A stretch of DNA of 49,147 nucleotides from Synergistaceae bacterium. GTDB lineage: Bacteria; Synergistota; Synergistia; Synergistales; Aminobacteriaceae. The position numbers were made by a program, and so were the translations under genes. Below the pieces are notes generated by a model. The model saw only the letters and a program-made list of their open reading frames with translations, had not been told where the DNA came from and searched no databases. Position 1 is the first letter of the stretch, and each line of letters opens with the position of its first letter. Of the stretch, positions 17,794 to 25,260 are shown piece after piece. The stretch is taken from positions 1 to 49,147 of the forward strand of contig JAHDKR010000060.1 of the NCBI GenBank assembly GCA_018436785.1. Reading direction: 5' to 3'.

Positions 17794-19037
17794 GTGAATC
17801 CGCAGGCTATGTTTTTACAGCAGCTTGAACAGGCGGTTCCGTATGTGACTGTGGAGCCGGAGTACCTGGAAATTCTCAGGCATCCGAAGGAGGTGCTTGA
17901 ACTCTCTTTGCCTGTGCGCCTTGACGGAGGAGGCGTGAAGGTGTTCAAGGCGTGGAGGAGCCACCACAACAACGCTCTTGGCCCTTACAAGGGCGGCGTG
18001 CGCTATCATGCGGAGGTCAGCAGGGATGAAGTGGTCGCCCTCTCATCGTGGATGACGATCAAATGTGCAATTGCAGGGCTCCCTTACGGAGGAGGAAAGG
18101 GAGGAATCTCTGTCGATATAAGGGAGCTTTCCCGTAACGAACTTGAAACTCTGAGCAGAGCGTATGCTTTCGGACTTGCCCGATTTACGGGGACGGATTA
18201 CGACATCCCGGCGCCGGACGTGTACACAAACCCTCAGATCATGTCGTGGTTCCTTGATACGTATGAAAAAGTCAAAGGATGGAGCGAATCGTCGGCATAT
18301 ACCGGGAAACCTCCTGTTCTGGGGGGCTCTCTGGGAAGATCGGATGCTACGGGGAAGGGAGGCGTCTTTATTCTCCGTGAGGGGCTTGCAAAGCTCGGCC
18401 TTCTGGGGAAGAAAGATTTGAAGGTTGGAATACAGGGCTACGGGAACGCGGGGACGCGTGCTCACCGCTTTGTGGAAGATGATCTTGGACTAACGGTTGT
18501 TGCAGTATCAGACAGCGGGGCGGCACTCTATAACCCGAAAGGGCTCCCGTATAGAGAAGTCTCTAAACATAAGAACAATACCCGTTCCCTTAAAGGATTT
18601 CAGGGAGCTGAGAGCTCTTCCCCGATCTTCTCTTCGGACTTGACATGGATATTTTGATCCTCGCGGCACTTGGAGGCGCTGTGGATGCTCAGAATGCGCC
18701 GGACATTAAAGCGCATGTACTGCTCGAAATTGCAAACGGTCCGGTTACGCCCGATGCTGAGGCCCTGCTTACCGATAAAGGCGTTACGATTATTCCGGAT
18801 GTTCTTGCAAATGCGGGAGGGGTTATCGTCAGTTGCTTCGAATGGATACAGGGGAGATCAGGAGACGTATGGACGGAGGAGTACGTCTTTCAGAAGCTTG
18901 ACGAACGCCTTACTCTTTCATTTAAGGACGTCATGAAAATCGCTGAGGACAGAAAGATAAGCGCCAGGAAGGCGGCATATGTCAAGGCGGTTGGAAGAAT
19001 CGTCGATGCGATGCGATTCAGGGGGATATGGCCCTAA
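17794..19037 (+). pseudogene. Second glutamate dehydrogenase, interrupted by a -1 frameshift
   Basis: The first 273 codons (GTG start behind GGAGGG) carry the N-terminal half with catalytic K102 in PYGGGKGGI, PAPDVYTNPQ and GYGNAG. The frame then runs into TGA at 18655-18657. The rest of the enzyme (DMDILILAALGG, IANGPVTPDAEALL, LANAGGVIVSCFEW) continues in the -1 frame to 19037. Joining GAG at 18610-18612 to GAG at 18612-18614 restores GAEELFPDLL and a 414-aa protein close in length to the intact copy. A single lost G near 18610-18614 explains it. No slippery heptamer is visible, so programmed frameshifting is unlikely; a sequencing error is possible. The divergence from gdhA shows an old paralogue, not a recent duplicate. 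Confidence 0.85.
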
Positions 19038-19043
19038 AAATGA

Positions 19044-19092
19044 AGAAGAGCGGAGGCCGGATTCTTTTCTTTGAGTCGGTCTCCGCTCTTCT
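19044..19092. terminator. Hairpin terminator between convergent genes
   Basis: AGAAGAGCGGAG (19044-19055) pairs with 19081-19092, and the stem can extend inward through GCCG/CGGT with one wobble pair. On the minus strand it is followed by a T-rich tract, so it mainly serves the deacylase gene, but it also sits just after the second GDH. Confidence 0.75.
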
Positions 19093-19133
19093 GTAGAGAG
19101 AGGTTTATGAAGATAGACGTTCCTCTCTTACGA

Positions 19134-20297
19134 TCAATCGTAAAAAACCCTCTCTTGAGGCGCCTCATCTGGATTTTGAAAGAAGGCCCCCAGGCCGTTT
19201 TCCGTTATTTCCCGGTAATCCGGGATTCCTTCAAGGATGATCGTTTTCTCCGGGGCGAGCATGTTGTTCACCTGGAGAATGGTCATCAGCGTAGCGACAT
19301 GACGAGCCGTCCTTTTTTCCACAGGCCATCCGCTCTCATCGATGGGGGAGTAGAGGAGCTTGTATTCTCCCGCCTTCATGACAAACCGGTCCTTTCCTGA
19401 CATCAAGAGCTCTTCGTCGGTGATCCCGCGAATTCTGTCAAGCATAGGTTCCGCCACTTCAACAAGGTAAGAAACAGCGTCGGAATGATCTCCGACCTCG
19501 CGGTGAGAAAGACCGTGAAGCGCTTTTGGGGAGAACTCCATACCAATAGGTACGTCAAAAGTCTGGGAGGTGAGCATCATAGATGCCATGGCTGCTACCG
19601 ATTGTCCCTTTTCGTGAACGACGATGGTGTTCTCCACGGCGTATTCAAGCTCGGCTTCGTGGAAGTCCATGACGATATCCGCTTTTTCTTTACGGATCAG
19701 TTCCATGAGCGCGTAATTCGTACGTTCGCAAAGGAGGCCGTCGTGGCGTCCCGGCCATGTCCGGTTCGCGTTCCGTACATCCATGTAGGCGAGATTCTGT
19801 CCGCTCGGGTAGTGAACGTACACCTCGGGGTCCGGCCAGGAGTGCAACGGGGTTGCGAGCCGGTCGCCATATCTCCATTTCTTTACTCCCCAGGGGGTGG
19901 AAATATGATAAAACCTGGGGTACGCCTCTCCCATTCGTGTGGCCATGGAGGCGCTTGTGTTGATGCGGTTGATGACGATGACCCGTCCTTGAACGGGATG
20001 AACGTTCTCGGTAAATATCTGAGCTGAAAGGTTCGCAACCGGCTCTTCCGGGTGAGTTCCTCCGAGCAAGACAACGGTCCCGCCGGGGGTCGGACCGTTG
20101 AAAATATATACATTCGCATCGTTAACCGAGCCTTTGACTGCATCGCTGTAATCGCTGAGTTTTCTGACTTCTGAGAGAAAGGGGCTCGCGACGACAGCTT
20201 CTTTATACTCCATATGCTCTTTAAAAAGAGATCCTGCGATCGCAGCGCAAGAGCCTGCGAAAAGAAGAATGATGAGTTTTGCAGTGCGAATATTCAT
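19134..20297 (-). CDS. Membrane-anchored or secreted AstE/AspA-type zinc deacylase
   Basis: 387 aa. An N-terminal hydrophobic segment (residues ~7-23) is a signal peptide or anchor, which is unusual because classic succinylglutamate desuccinylase and aspartoacylase are cytosolic. The metal site is visible: GGTHPEEP (H82, E84/E85) and MDFHEAE (H213). The conserved 'RNANRTWPG' near 175-183 equals the DLNRxFPG motif of the family. It should remove an acyl group or cut a C-terminal residue from an N-acyl amino acid or peptide outside the membrane. It is the last gene of a minus-strand group with a permease, a 56-aa membrane protein and a DUF6305-like secreted protein. The substrate is unknown. 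Confidence 0.85.
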   Translation of the reverse strand: MNIRTAKLIILLFAGSCAAIAGSLFKEHMEYKEAVVASPFLSEVRKLSDYSDAVKGSVNDANVYIFNGPTPGGTVVLLGGTHPEEPVANLSAQIFTENVHPVQGRVIVINRINTSASMATRMGEAYPRFYHISTPWGVKKWRYGDRLATPLHSWPDPEVYVHYPSGQNLAYMDVRNANRTWPGRHDGLLCERTNYALMELIRKEKADIVMDFHEAELEYAVENTIVVHEKGQSVAAMASMMLTSQTFDVPIGMEFSPKALHGLSHREVGDHSDAVSYLVEVAEPMLDRIRGITDEELLMSGKDRFVMKAGEYKLLYSPIDESGWPVEKRTARHVATLMTILQVNNMLAPEKTIILEGIPDYREITENGLGAFFQNPDEAPQERVFYD

Positions 20298-20313
20298 TCT
20301 CTAAGGCCCCTTT

Positions 20314-20484
20314 CTACTTGAGCCGCAGAAGGCGCAAAACAAAGGGAATCATAACGACGGCGTACAGGAGAGCCTCTTGAACATCCCGTGTCACGATGAA
20401 GTTTCGAACCATCGCAAGAAGAAAAAAAGTTGTGATGAAGTAATACAGGATCATCACCACTGAATTTATCGTAAGCATATCCAC
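20314..20484 (-). CDS. Small two-helix membrane protein, 56 aa
   Basis: A short gene. The GTG start at 20484 is 9 bases after a GGAGG site embedded in the last codons of the permease gene, whose stop is 5 bp upstream. Two hydrophobic helices (about 6-26 and 37-52) are joined by a charged loop with NFIVTRDVQEA, and the tail is basic (RLLRLK). It looks real because of the coupled ribosome binding site, the tight spacing on both sides and the clean topology. It may be an accessory subunit of the permease, in the way small DctQ-type proteins assist TRAP permeases, though I see no sequence match to DctQ. Confidence 0.72.
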   Translation of the reverse strand: MDMLTINSVVMILYYFITTFFLLAMVRNFIVTRDVQEALLYAVVMIPFVLRLLRLK

Positions 20485-20489
20485 AGACG

Positions 20490-21824
20490 TCAACCTCCGA
20501 TCACTTGGGAAATCTCCTTGCTGTACACCATGAAGAGAGTGGACAGGAGGAGAATAAAAGCCATCACCGGAAGAGCTGTTTTGACAAACCCCCGGTAATA
20601 GTCTCCCTCGAAGTCAAGCTCCATAACAGCGGCACGTCCGACTACCGCAGTAGGCGGAAGACAGTCGCCCAGCGGCCACATGACCGACCACGCTGCAAGG
20701 GAAACTACGGGATCAAGCCCTTTCATGTTGAACAGCATGATCAAAGGAACGCCGAAGAGCGGGGCGACTGCGTACTGAAGCATTCCCTCCGATATGGGCA
20801 GTATCATCCAGAGAGTAAAGAAAAGCACGCTGAGCGGAAGCGTTACTACGGCAAGAGAGAGAAGCCCCCGAACGCCGCTGAGAGTCATCACCTGAATAAG
20901 AACGCCTACAACCACCATGATACTCACAAGTCCGAGCAGGATTTTTACAGTATGCTGCGCTACACGGAACAAGGGAAGGCGAGAGGGACTGATAACGAAG
21001 ACTGCGAGGGCGCTTATCATAAAAATCAGCGGCAGTCCCAGAACCGGGAATGAATAGGGGAACGCTCTTCCGGCGAGAACGAGTGCCGCGAGGACGAGAA
21101 AAGGAGCGCCCGCACGGCGCCAATTCCAGCCTTCAGGGACCTCCGGGAGCGTTGAGAGCGCTTTGTGCATATCGACAGGTTTACCTTTCCCCGCAAGCCA
21201 GAACGCTGCGAACAACGCTCCCGTTACTGAGAGAAGTCCGAGCGGACGGGCAAAGCCCACATAGGGCATATTTGCTCCTGCAGCGGCCATCATCGCCCAC
21301 AGGTTGATCGGCGGGCAGGCTGCACTCATAGCTGCGAGCAAAAAGATCAAGGCGACTCTTTTATTTGCAGGGACATCCATCGCAAGCAACACCGAACCGA
21401 CGAGGGAGCCTACTGTGAGCACGGTCGTGGCGCCGGATCCTGTAATGGCCCCCGGGATCATCATCACAAGGACGAGAAGAAGGAGGCATACGGATCTGCG
21501 GTTATGAAAATTAATAACTATGCGGCGCACTATAAATGCAACGCCGCCTGCTTCCTTATACAGAGCCATGAAAAAAGTTGCTGTCATGAAGATAAGGCAG
21601 ACGTCGAAATACGTAAAGGCGCCTTCAACAAGATGCCGGATTGCTTCGGCAAATGGGAGTACGGATCTGGGATCGACTCCTTTCGGCAGAAAAATATGCG
21701 CAACGAGTCCTGTGACCGCCGAGAGAAGCATCGAGTTTTCGGTGTTCAGAGAGAGCTTCTTTCCTGCAGCGAAAGCTGCAACTATAAAAATTAATACAAA
21801 GAGAGAATGATGAAACATTGTCAT
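20490..21824 (-). CDS. Large membrane permease of the ion-transporter superfamily (TRAP DctM/CitMHS-like)
   Basis: 444 aa with about 11-12 predicted membrane helices. Two similar halves each contain a re-entrant-type loop: GAITGSGATTVLTVGSL in the first and ILPISEGMLQ with WPLGDCLPPTAVVG in the second. This arrangement fits ion-transporter superfamily secondary carriers such as DctM, CitM, GntP or DcuC, which move organic anions. It starts 76 bp after the DUF6305-like gene, separated by a hairpin, and is coupled to a 56-aa membrane gene and then a deacylase. The neighbourhood suggests an amino-acid derivative or peptide breakdown product as cargo. I cannot assign one family by eye. Confidence 0.8.
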   Translation of the reverse strand: MTMFHHSLFVLIFIVAAFAAGKKLSLNTENSMLLSAVTGLVAHIFLPKGVDPRSVLPFAEAIRHLVEGAFTYFDVCLIFMTATFFMALYKEAGGVAFIVRRIVINFHNRRSVCLLLLVLVMMIPGAITGSGATTVLTVGSLVGSVLLAMDVPANKRVALIFLLAAMSAACPPINLWAMMAAAGANMPYVGFARPLGLLSVTGALFAAFWLAGKGKPVDMHKALSTLPEVPEGWNWRRAGAPFLVLAALVLAGRAFPYSFPVLGLPLIFMISALAVFVISPSRLPLFRVAQHTVKILLGLVSIMVVVGVLIQVMTLSGVRGLLSLAVVTLPLSVLFFTLWMILPISEGMLQYAVAPLFGVPLIMLFNMKGLDPVVSLAAWSVMWPLGDCLPPTAVVGRAAVMELDFEGDYYRGFVKTALPVMAFILLLSTLFMVYSKEISQVIGG

Positions 21825-21856
21825 CGGGATACAATCCTTTCAGAAAATGTAAAGCA

Positions 21857-21880
21857 AAAAGGGCCTCAAAGAGAGGCCCT
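21857..21880 (-). terminator. Intergenic (partial) terminator between the DUF6305-like gene and the permease
   Basis: AGGGCCTC (21860-21867) pairs perfectly with 21873-21880; on the minus strand it is followed by TTTTTGCTTT. Its place inside a gene cluster suggests it lowers transcription into the permease, as seen after many abundant binding-protein genes. Confidence 0.75.
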
Positions 21881-21900
21881 CATGCCAACAATAAAGATGG

Positions 21901-22449
21901 CTACTTGAGGACCGGACCGATTGCCAAAGCATCCTTAATTTTGATTAATGGTTTTTCGTGTTTCCGCGCATATTCAGTGAAAAATCCGTCGCTGTCGCTG
22001 TCGTCGATTACAAGGAGCACATCGGCATCCTTCATGACGGCCTCGATAGAGGCTTCGTCGGAGCTGTCGGTCCGGCGGGCCATTCCTTCTACATGCGCGC
22101 CGACGACCACGATTCCGGCAGATTTTGCCGCAGCGATGAGCTCGCTGCACCGGGCGATTTCCTTGTCTACGTTCGTTCCCGCAGCTCCCATACCCTTCAT
22201 GCTTGTACCGGTAGTGACAATAAGCGTTTTCACGTCTTTTCCGGAAAGATCCGAAGCGGAAAGCGTGTTGTTGTGTTCCGCCTGCACTCCAGCCTGAAGC
22301 GCCGACATGCGCACCATGACGGCCCCGGGACTTTGTCCGCAGGTGGTGACCAAATAAGGACCTTCAAGTTTCGGAGTATCGGCAAGGCTGGAAAACGGAA
22401 AAGAAACAATCGAAAGCAAGAGAAGCAAATACATCATCTTTTTTTTCAT
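21901..22449 (-). CDS. Secreted DUF6305-like protein
   Basis: 182 aa with a strong AGGAGGTG site. A signal peptide (KKK, then a hydrophobic stretch, ending about residue 23 at SLA-DTP) directs it out of the cytoplasm. The mature part begins LEGPYLVTTCGQSPGAVMV and alternates strands and helices in a Rossmann-like pattern (VKTLIVTTGTSMKGMGAAG; AAKSAGIVVVGAHVEG; DADVLLVIDDSDSDG). I recognise the start as DUF6305-like from memory; function unknown. Its position ahead of a permease and the partial terminator after it recall a periplasmic binding component. This role is inference. Confidence 0.75.
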   Translation of the reverse strand: MKKKMMYLLLLLSIVSFPFSSLADTPKLEGPYLVTTCGQSPGAVMVRMSALQAGVQAEHNNTLSASDLSGKDVKTLIVTTGTSMKGMGAAGTNVDKEIARCSELIAAAKSAGIVVVGAHVEGMARRTDSSDEASIEAVMKDADVLLVIDDSDSDGFFTEYARKHEKPLIKIKDALAIGPVLK

Positions 22450-22514
22450 CTATGAGCACCTCCTGAAAAGTGTATTCTCGCGGCGCGTGTTTTTCATCCG
22501 GGCTTATTTTTATA

Positions 22515-22547
22515 GTAAATCGGCTGCGGGGGGGGCAGCCGATTTAC
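22515..22547 (-). terminator. Hairpin after C69 dipeptidase 1
   Basis: A perfect 13-bp stem (GTAAATCGGCTGC at 22515-22527, complement at 22535-22547) with a G-rich loop (C-rich on the transcript) lies 15 bases past the dipeptidase stop. The downstream tract on the minus strand is A/T-rich rather than a pure T run. Confidence 0.7.
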
Positions 22548-22561
22548 CTGACGCACTCCGA

Positions 22562-24232
22562 CTATTTCGCGGTTTCTCTGGCTTTTTTCCTTTCGAGGTC
22601 GCGGACTGTGAGATCGCCGAATCCGACTTTTTCAAGGTACTCTGTGGGGTAACCCGGCGAGGTCATCTTTCCCTCTTCATTGATCATCCCGCCGTCATAG
22701 AATTTACCGATGAGATGGAATGCGAAATCCCACCAGCCCTTTTCGACTTTGTTCAGATTGGCATTTGTGTACTGGGTAAGATACGCGACTGCCTCCTGAG
22801 GGTCTTTCTTATACAGGGCAAGCGCTTTTTCCTCAACTTCCGTCTGCAGTGAGAAGAAGACGTCTTCAAACTCCGCCTTCTTTGCTCTGATCTCTTTGTA
22901 CATGGCGTCCCAGCGCAGATTGGCCCAGTTGTTCACAAGGTTGAAGGCCCACCAGGCGCTTTCACGATCGAACTCCGCACGTTTCCCCGTGGTCCAGGGT
23001 TTGGGCAGCTCGGTTACACCGCAGTAGATGGGAACGTATACCGTTGTGTCCGGGGCGTCCTGTCCGAACCAGAGCACACCGCCGATTGGGGCGGGGAGCC
23101 AGTCGCGGCTCTGTGAAACAAAGCTGTAAGAGCAGCGGAACATTGCGATCGGACGCTCCCAGTCCATTCCCTTACGGTTCTCAGGGCGAACGGAAGCGGG
23201 AGTTGGCCACCGGTTGGGATTTCCAAAGGGGCCGGAAGCCGCGTCCGTGGTCATATCGTAATCGGTACCTTCAAGATGGTCGCTGTAGATGTCCATGAGA
23301 TCTTTTACACTCAGTTTACGATCCGGTTTGATGGAGAATGGGTAGTGCTCATACTCGTCGAGGACGTCGAATTTCTGTGAAGGGGCGAGAAGGCTCAAAG
23401 CTCTCCATTCGCGGCGGGACTGATAGTACGGATAGCCGTACGGTTCCGGATTGAAGATATTTGCATAGTGGAAGGGCTCTCCCTGTTTCCACCACCCCAT
23501 CTGCTCGGGGAGCTTGGTGATGTCGGTGGAGAAAATGTAGTTTTCGGTGTCGGCGAAGTCGATCACGCCGATGCGCGCCCGGTTGGCTCCGACGAATACT
23601 TCATCGTCGGGAACACGCTGCGCTACCCAGTGAGCGCCGGGCCGGCCGGACTCTTTGTTCCAGAGTCCGGGGCCGCAGATCTCGAATACCCAAAGCTCCT
23701 TCGTATCCGCGATGACAAGCGTTTCTCCGCCGTCCGCATAACCGTACTTTTCTGCAAGGGAACCCATGACTTTGATGGCTTCCCGCGCGGTGGCTGCTCG
23801 CGCCAGACCGAGGGCTTCCAGATTTTCGATATAGAAAAGCCCTTCAGGAGTTCCAAGTTCATCCCGTCCGCTCCAGGTGAACTCGCCCATCATGACCTGC
23901 TGGTCGTTCATGAAGGGGTAGCCGATATGGAAATAGGTATAAGTTTTTTCAGCTTGGGGAATTTCGCCGACCTTTTTCACAGGGCGGTCGGGGCGGGTGT
24001 CGTAGCACATGATATTAAAAATATCAACCATTTCTCCCGGCTGATGAGAGCCGCCCGGGACAATTTGGATTCGGTGGTCATACCATCCGTCGCACGTGTG
24101 GCTTACCATGACCGATCCGTCGACGCTCGCCTTTGGACCAACTCCCATGGGAGTACACGCCACGGCTGACGTCGATACGAAGACCGCAAGAACGCATGCG
24201 AAAAAGACACGTGAAAAACGCAGAGCTTTCAT
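22562..24232 (-). CDS. Secreted C69-family dipeptidase 1
   Basis: 556 aa, with an AGGAGGTAAAAGG site before the ATG. The signal peptide ends at about residue 25, exposing C26 (ACTPMGVGPKAS) as the N-terminal nucleophile used by family C69. Further family features are DGSVMVSHTCDGWYDHR, the FTWSGRDELG region and YSFVSQSRDWLPAPIGGVLWFG. C69 enzymes remove dipeptides or cleave dipeptides such as PepD substrates; here the action is extracytoplasmic. It follows the two-component genes in the same direction but after a terminator, so it probably has its own promoter. A second, diverged C69 gene lies 3 kb upstream. Confidence 0.92.
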   Translation of the reverse strand: MKALRFSRVFFACVLAVFVSTSAVACTPMGVGPKASVDGSVMVSHTCDGWYDHRIQIVPGGSHQPGEMVDIFNIMCYDTRPDRPVKKVGEIPQAEKTYTYFHIGYPFMNDQQVMMGEFTWSGRDELGTPEGLFYIENLEALGLARAATAREAIKVMGSLAEKYGYADGGETLVIADTKELWVFEICGPGLWNKESGRPGAHWVAQRVPDDEVFVGANRARIGVIDFADTENYIFSTDITKLPEQMGWWKQGEPFHYANIFNPEPYGYPYYQSRREWRALSLLAPSQKFDVLDEYEHYPFSIKPDRKLSVKDLMDIYSDHLEGTDYDMTTDAASGPFGNPNRWPTPASVRPENRKGMDWERPIAMFRCSYSFVSQSRDWLPAPIGGVLWFGQDAPDTTVYVPIYCGVTELPKPWTTGKRAEFDRESAWWAFNLVNNWANLRWDAMYKEIRAKKAEFEDVFFSLQTEVEEKALALYKKDPQEAVAYLTQYTNANLNKVEKGWWDFAFHLIGKFYDGGMINEEGKMTSPGYPTEYLEKVGFGDLTVRDLERKKARETAK

Positions 24233-24301
24233 CCTTTTACCTCCTAAAAAAATATGTGATTGGCATTGCCTCGCACAGAAAAATCCGCCCCCCCGCAGAA
24301 G

Positions 24302-24344
24302 AAAAAAACGGAGCGTCGTAGAGACTCTTTTACTCTACGTGCTC
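24302..24344 (-). terminator. Intrinsic terminator after the response regulator gene
   Basis: On the minus strand a stem made of CGTAGAG/CTCTACG, extended by GAGC/GCTC with a small bulge (24311-24323 with 24333-24344), is followed by C and seven T (24302-24308). It lies ~220 bases past the regulator stop and may end that operon, or act as an attenuator ahead of dipeptidase 1. Confidence 0.7.
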
Positions 24345-24567
24345 GCAGTAAATTGCGCCAGTCGTTTTGAATGATGTGCGCATTTTTGTTTCTTTTTGTT
24401 CAAAACTCCCTGGAAAAAAAGGGGGAAGGGGAAACGGAACTGGCGATGGAAACTGAAGAAATCTTTTCGCTGGTTTGTGCCAAGCCGTGAACAAAAATGT
24501 ACAAAACGAAGAGCGTGTTCAAAAATTCTTATGAAAAAGCGTAAGAATACCGTATACAAGACTCTCG
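24345..24567 (-). promoter_or_regulatory. Possible regulatory region between regulator and dipeptidase 1
   Basis: Bases 24233-24567 hold no gene I can support. TGTTCAAAA occurs at 24397-24405 and again at 24516-24524, and the 10-mer TTTTTGTTCA at 24393-24402 is repeated inverted at 24488-24497. These A/T-rich copies could be operator sites for the adjacent CitB-like regulator, but low-complexity sequence makes chance repeats plausible. Confidence 0.3.
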
Positions 24568-25260
24568 CTATGGGGTTTGCTTCATGAGCGTATATTTATT
24601 CACAGGACGTCCCACCTCGTGATACTCCTGTTCCATGACAGCTTTTCCTGTTGATACCAAAAACTCCAGGTAGCGTCTAGCGGTGATCCGTGATATTTCC
24701 AGCGCTTCTGCCGCTTCTGCCGAAGAAAGCGACACATTCGTCCCGGAGAGCATTGTTTCCAGACGCTCTAGTACGTGCGGGTTGAGGCCTTTAGGGAGTT
24801 TGCTGTCGTAGTGCTTCCTGTTTCGCACCTGAAAAAGGGTATCGATCGTCTGCTGGTCAATCTCTTGAGTTGTTCCCTTGAGATGTCCCATCATCTCGCG
24901 GAAAGAGAGAAGGGATGAGCGGATTCGCTCGAAAACGAAGGGTTTTACAATATAGTCGAATGCCCCCGCCTGAATTGCCTTCGCAACTGTAGAAACATCC
25001 CTTGATGCGGAAACGACGATCACGTCAATATTCTCACCTCTCTCCCGTATTTTTTCGAGAGTGGCTATTCCGTCCAAACCGGGGAGGAAAATATCCAGAA
25101 TGACCAGTCTGACAGGGCGGCGTTCTATGAATTCCAGGGCCTTCAGACCGTTATTGACTATTCCGGCAACACGGAAATTATCGACGGAGTTAATGAAATT
25201 CTGATGGATTTCAGCGACCATCGGATCGTCTTCAACTACGAGAACATTGATGTATGTCAC
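24568..25260 (-). CDS. CitB/DcuR-like response regulator
   Basis: 230 aa. The receiver domain (1-120) has the acidic pair VVEDDP, the phosphoacceptor Asp in ILDIFLPGLDG, a Ser in place of the usual Thr at VVSAS, and the Lys in IVKPF. The C-terminal third is a helix-turn-helix (SLSSAEAAEALEISRITARRYLEFL) that matches the CitT/DcuR/DpiA type. It starts at a GTG that overlaps the kinase stop by one base (TAGTG), so the two are translated together. It should activate transport or catabolic genes in response to the sensor kinase; the flanking dipeptidases and permease are the obvious candidates. Confidence 0.95.
   Translation of the reverse strand: MTYINVLVVEDDPMVAEIHQNFINSVDNFRVAGIVNNGLKALEFIERRPVRLVILDIFLPGLDGIATLEKIRERGENIDVIVVSASRDVSTVAKAIQAGAFDYIVKPFVFERIRSSLLSFREMMGHLKGTTQEIDQQTIDTLFQVRNRKHYDSKLPKGLNPHVLERLETMLSGTNVSLSSAEAAEALEISRITARRYLEFLVSTGKAVMEQEYHEVGRPVNKYTLMKQTP

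Noticed and set aside
18610..18660. Programmed -1 frameshifting in the second glutamate dehydrogenase
   Set aside because: There is no X-XXY-YYZ slippery heptamer or suitable downstream structure, and the gene family is not known to use recoding.
24281..24520. Possible sigma-54 promoters (TGGC...GC patterns on the minus strand)
   Set aside because: The GG to GC spacing is 9 or 11 bases instead of 10, and the CitB-like regulator has no sigma-54 interaction domain.
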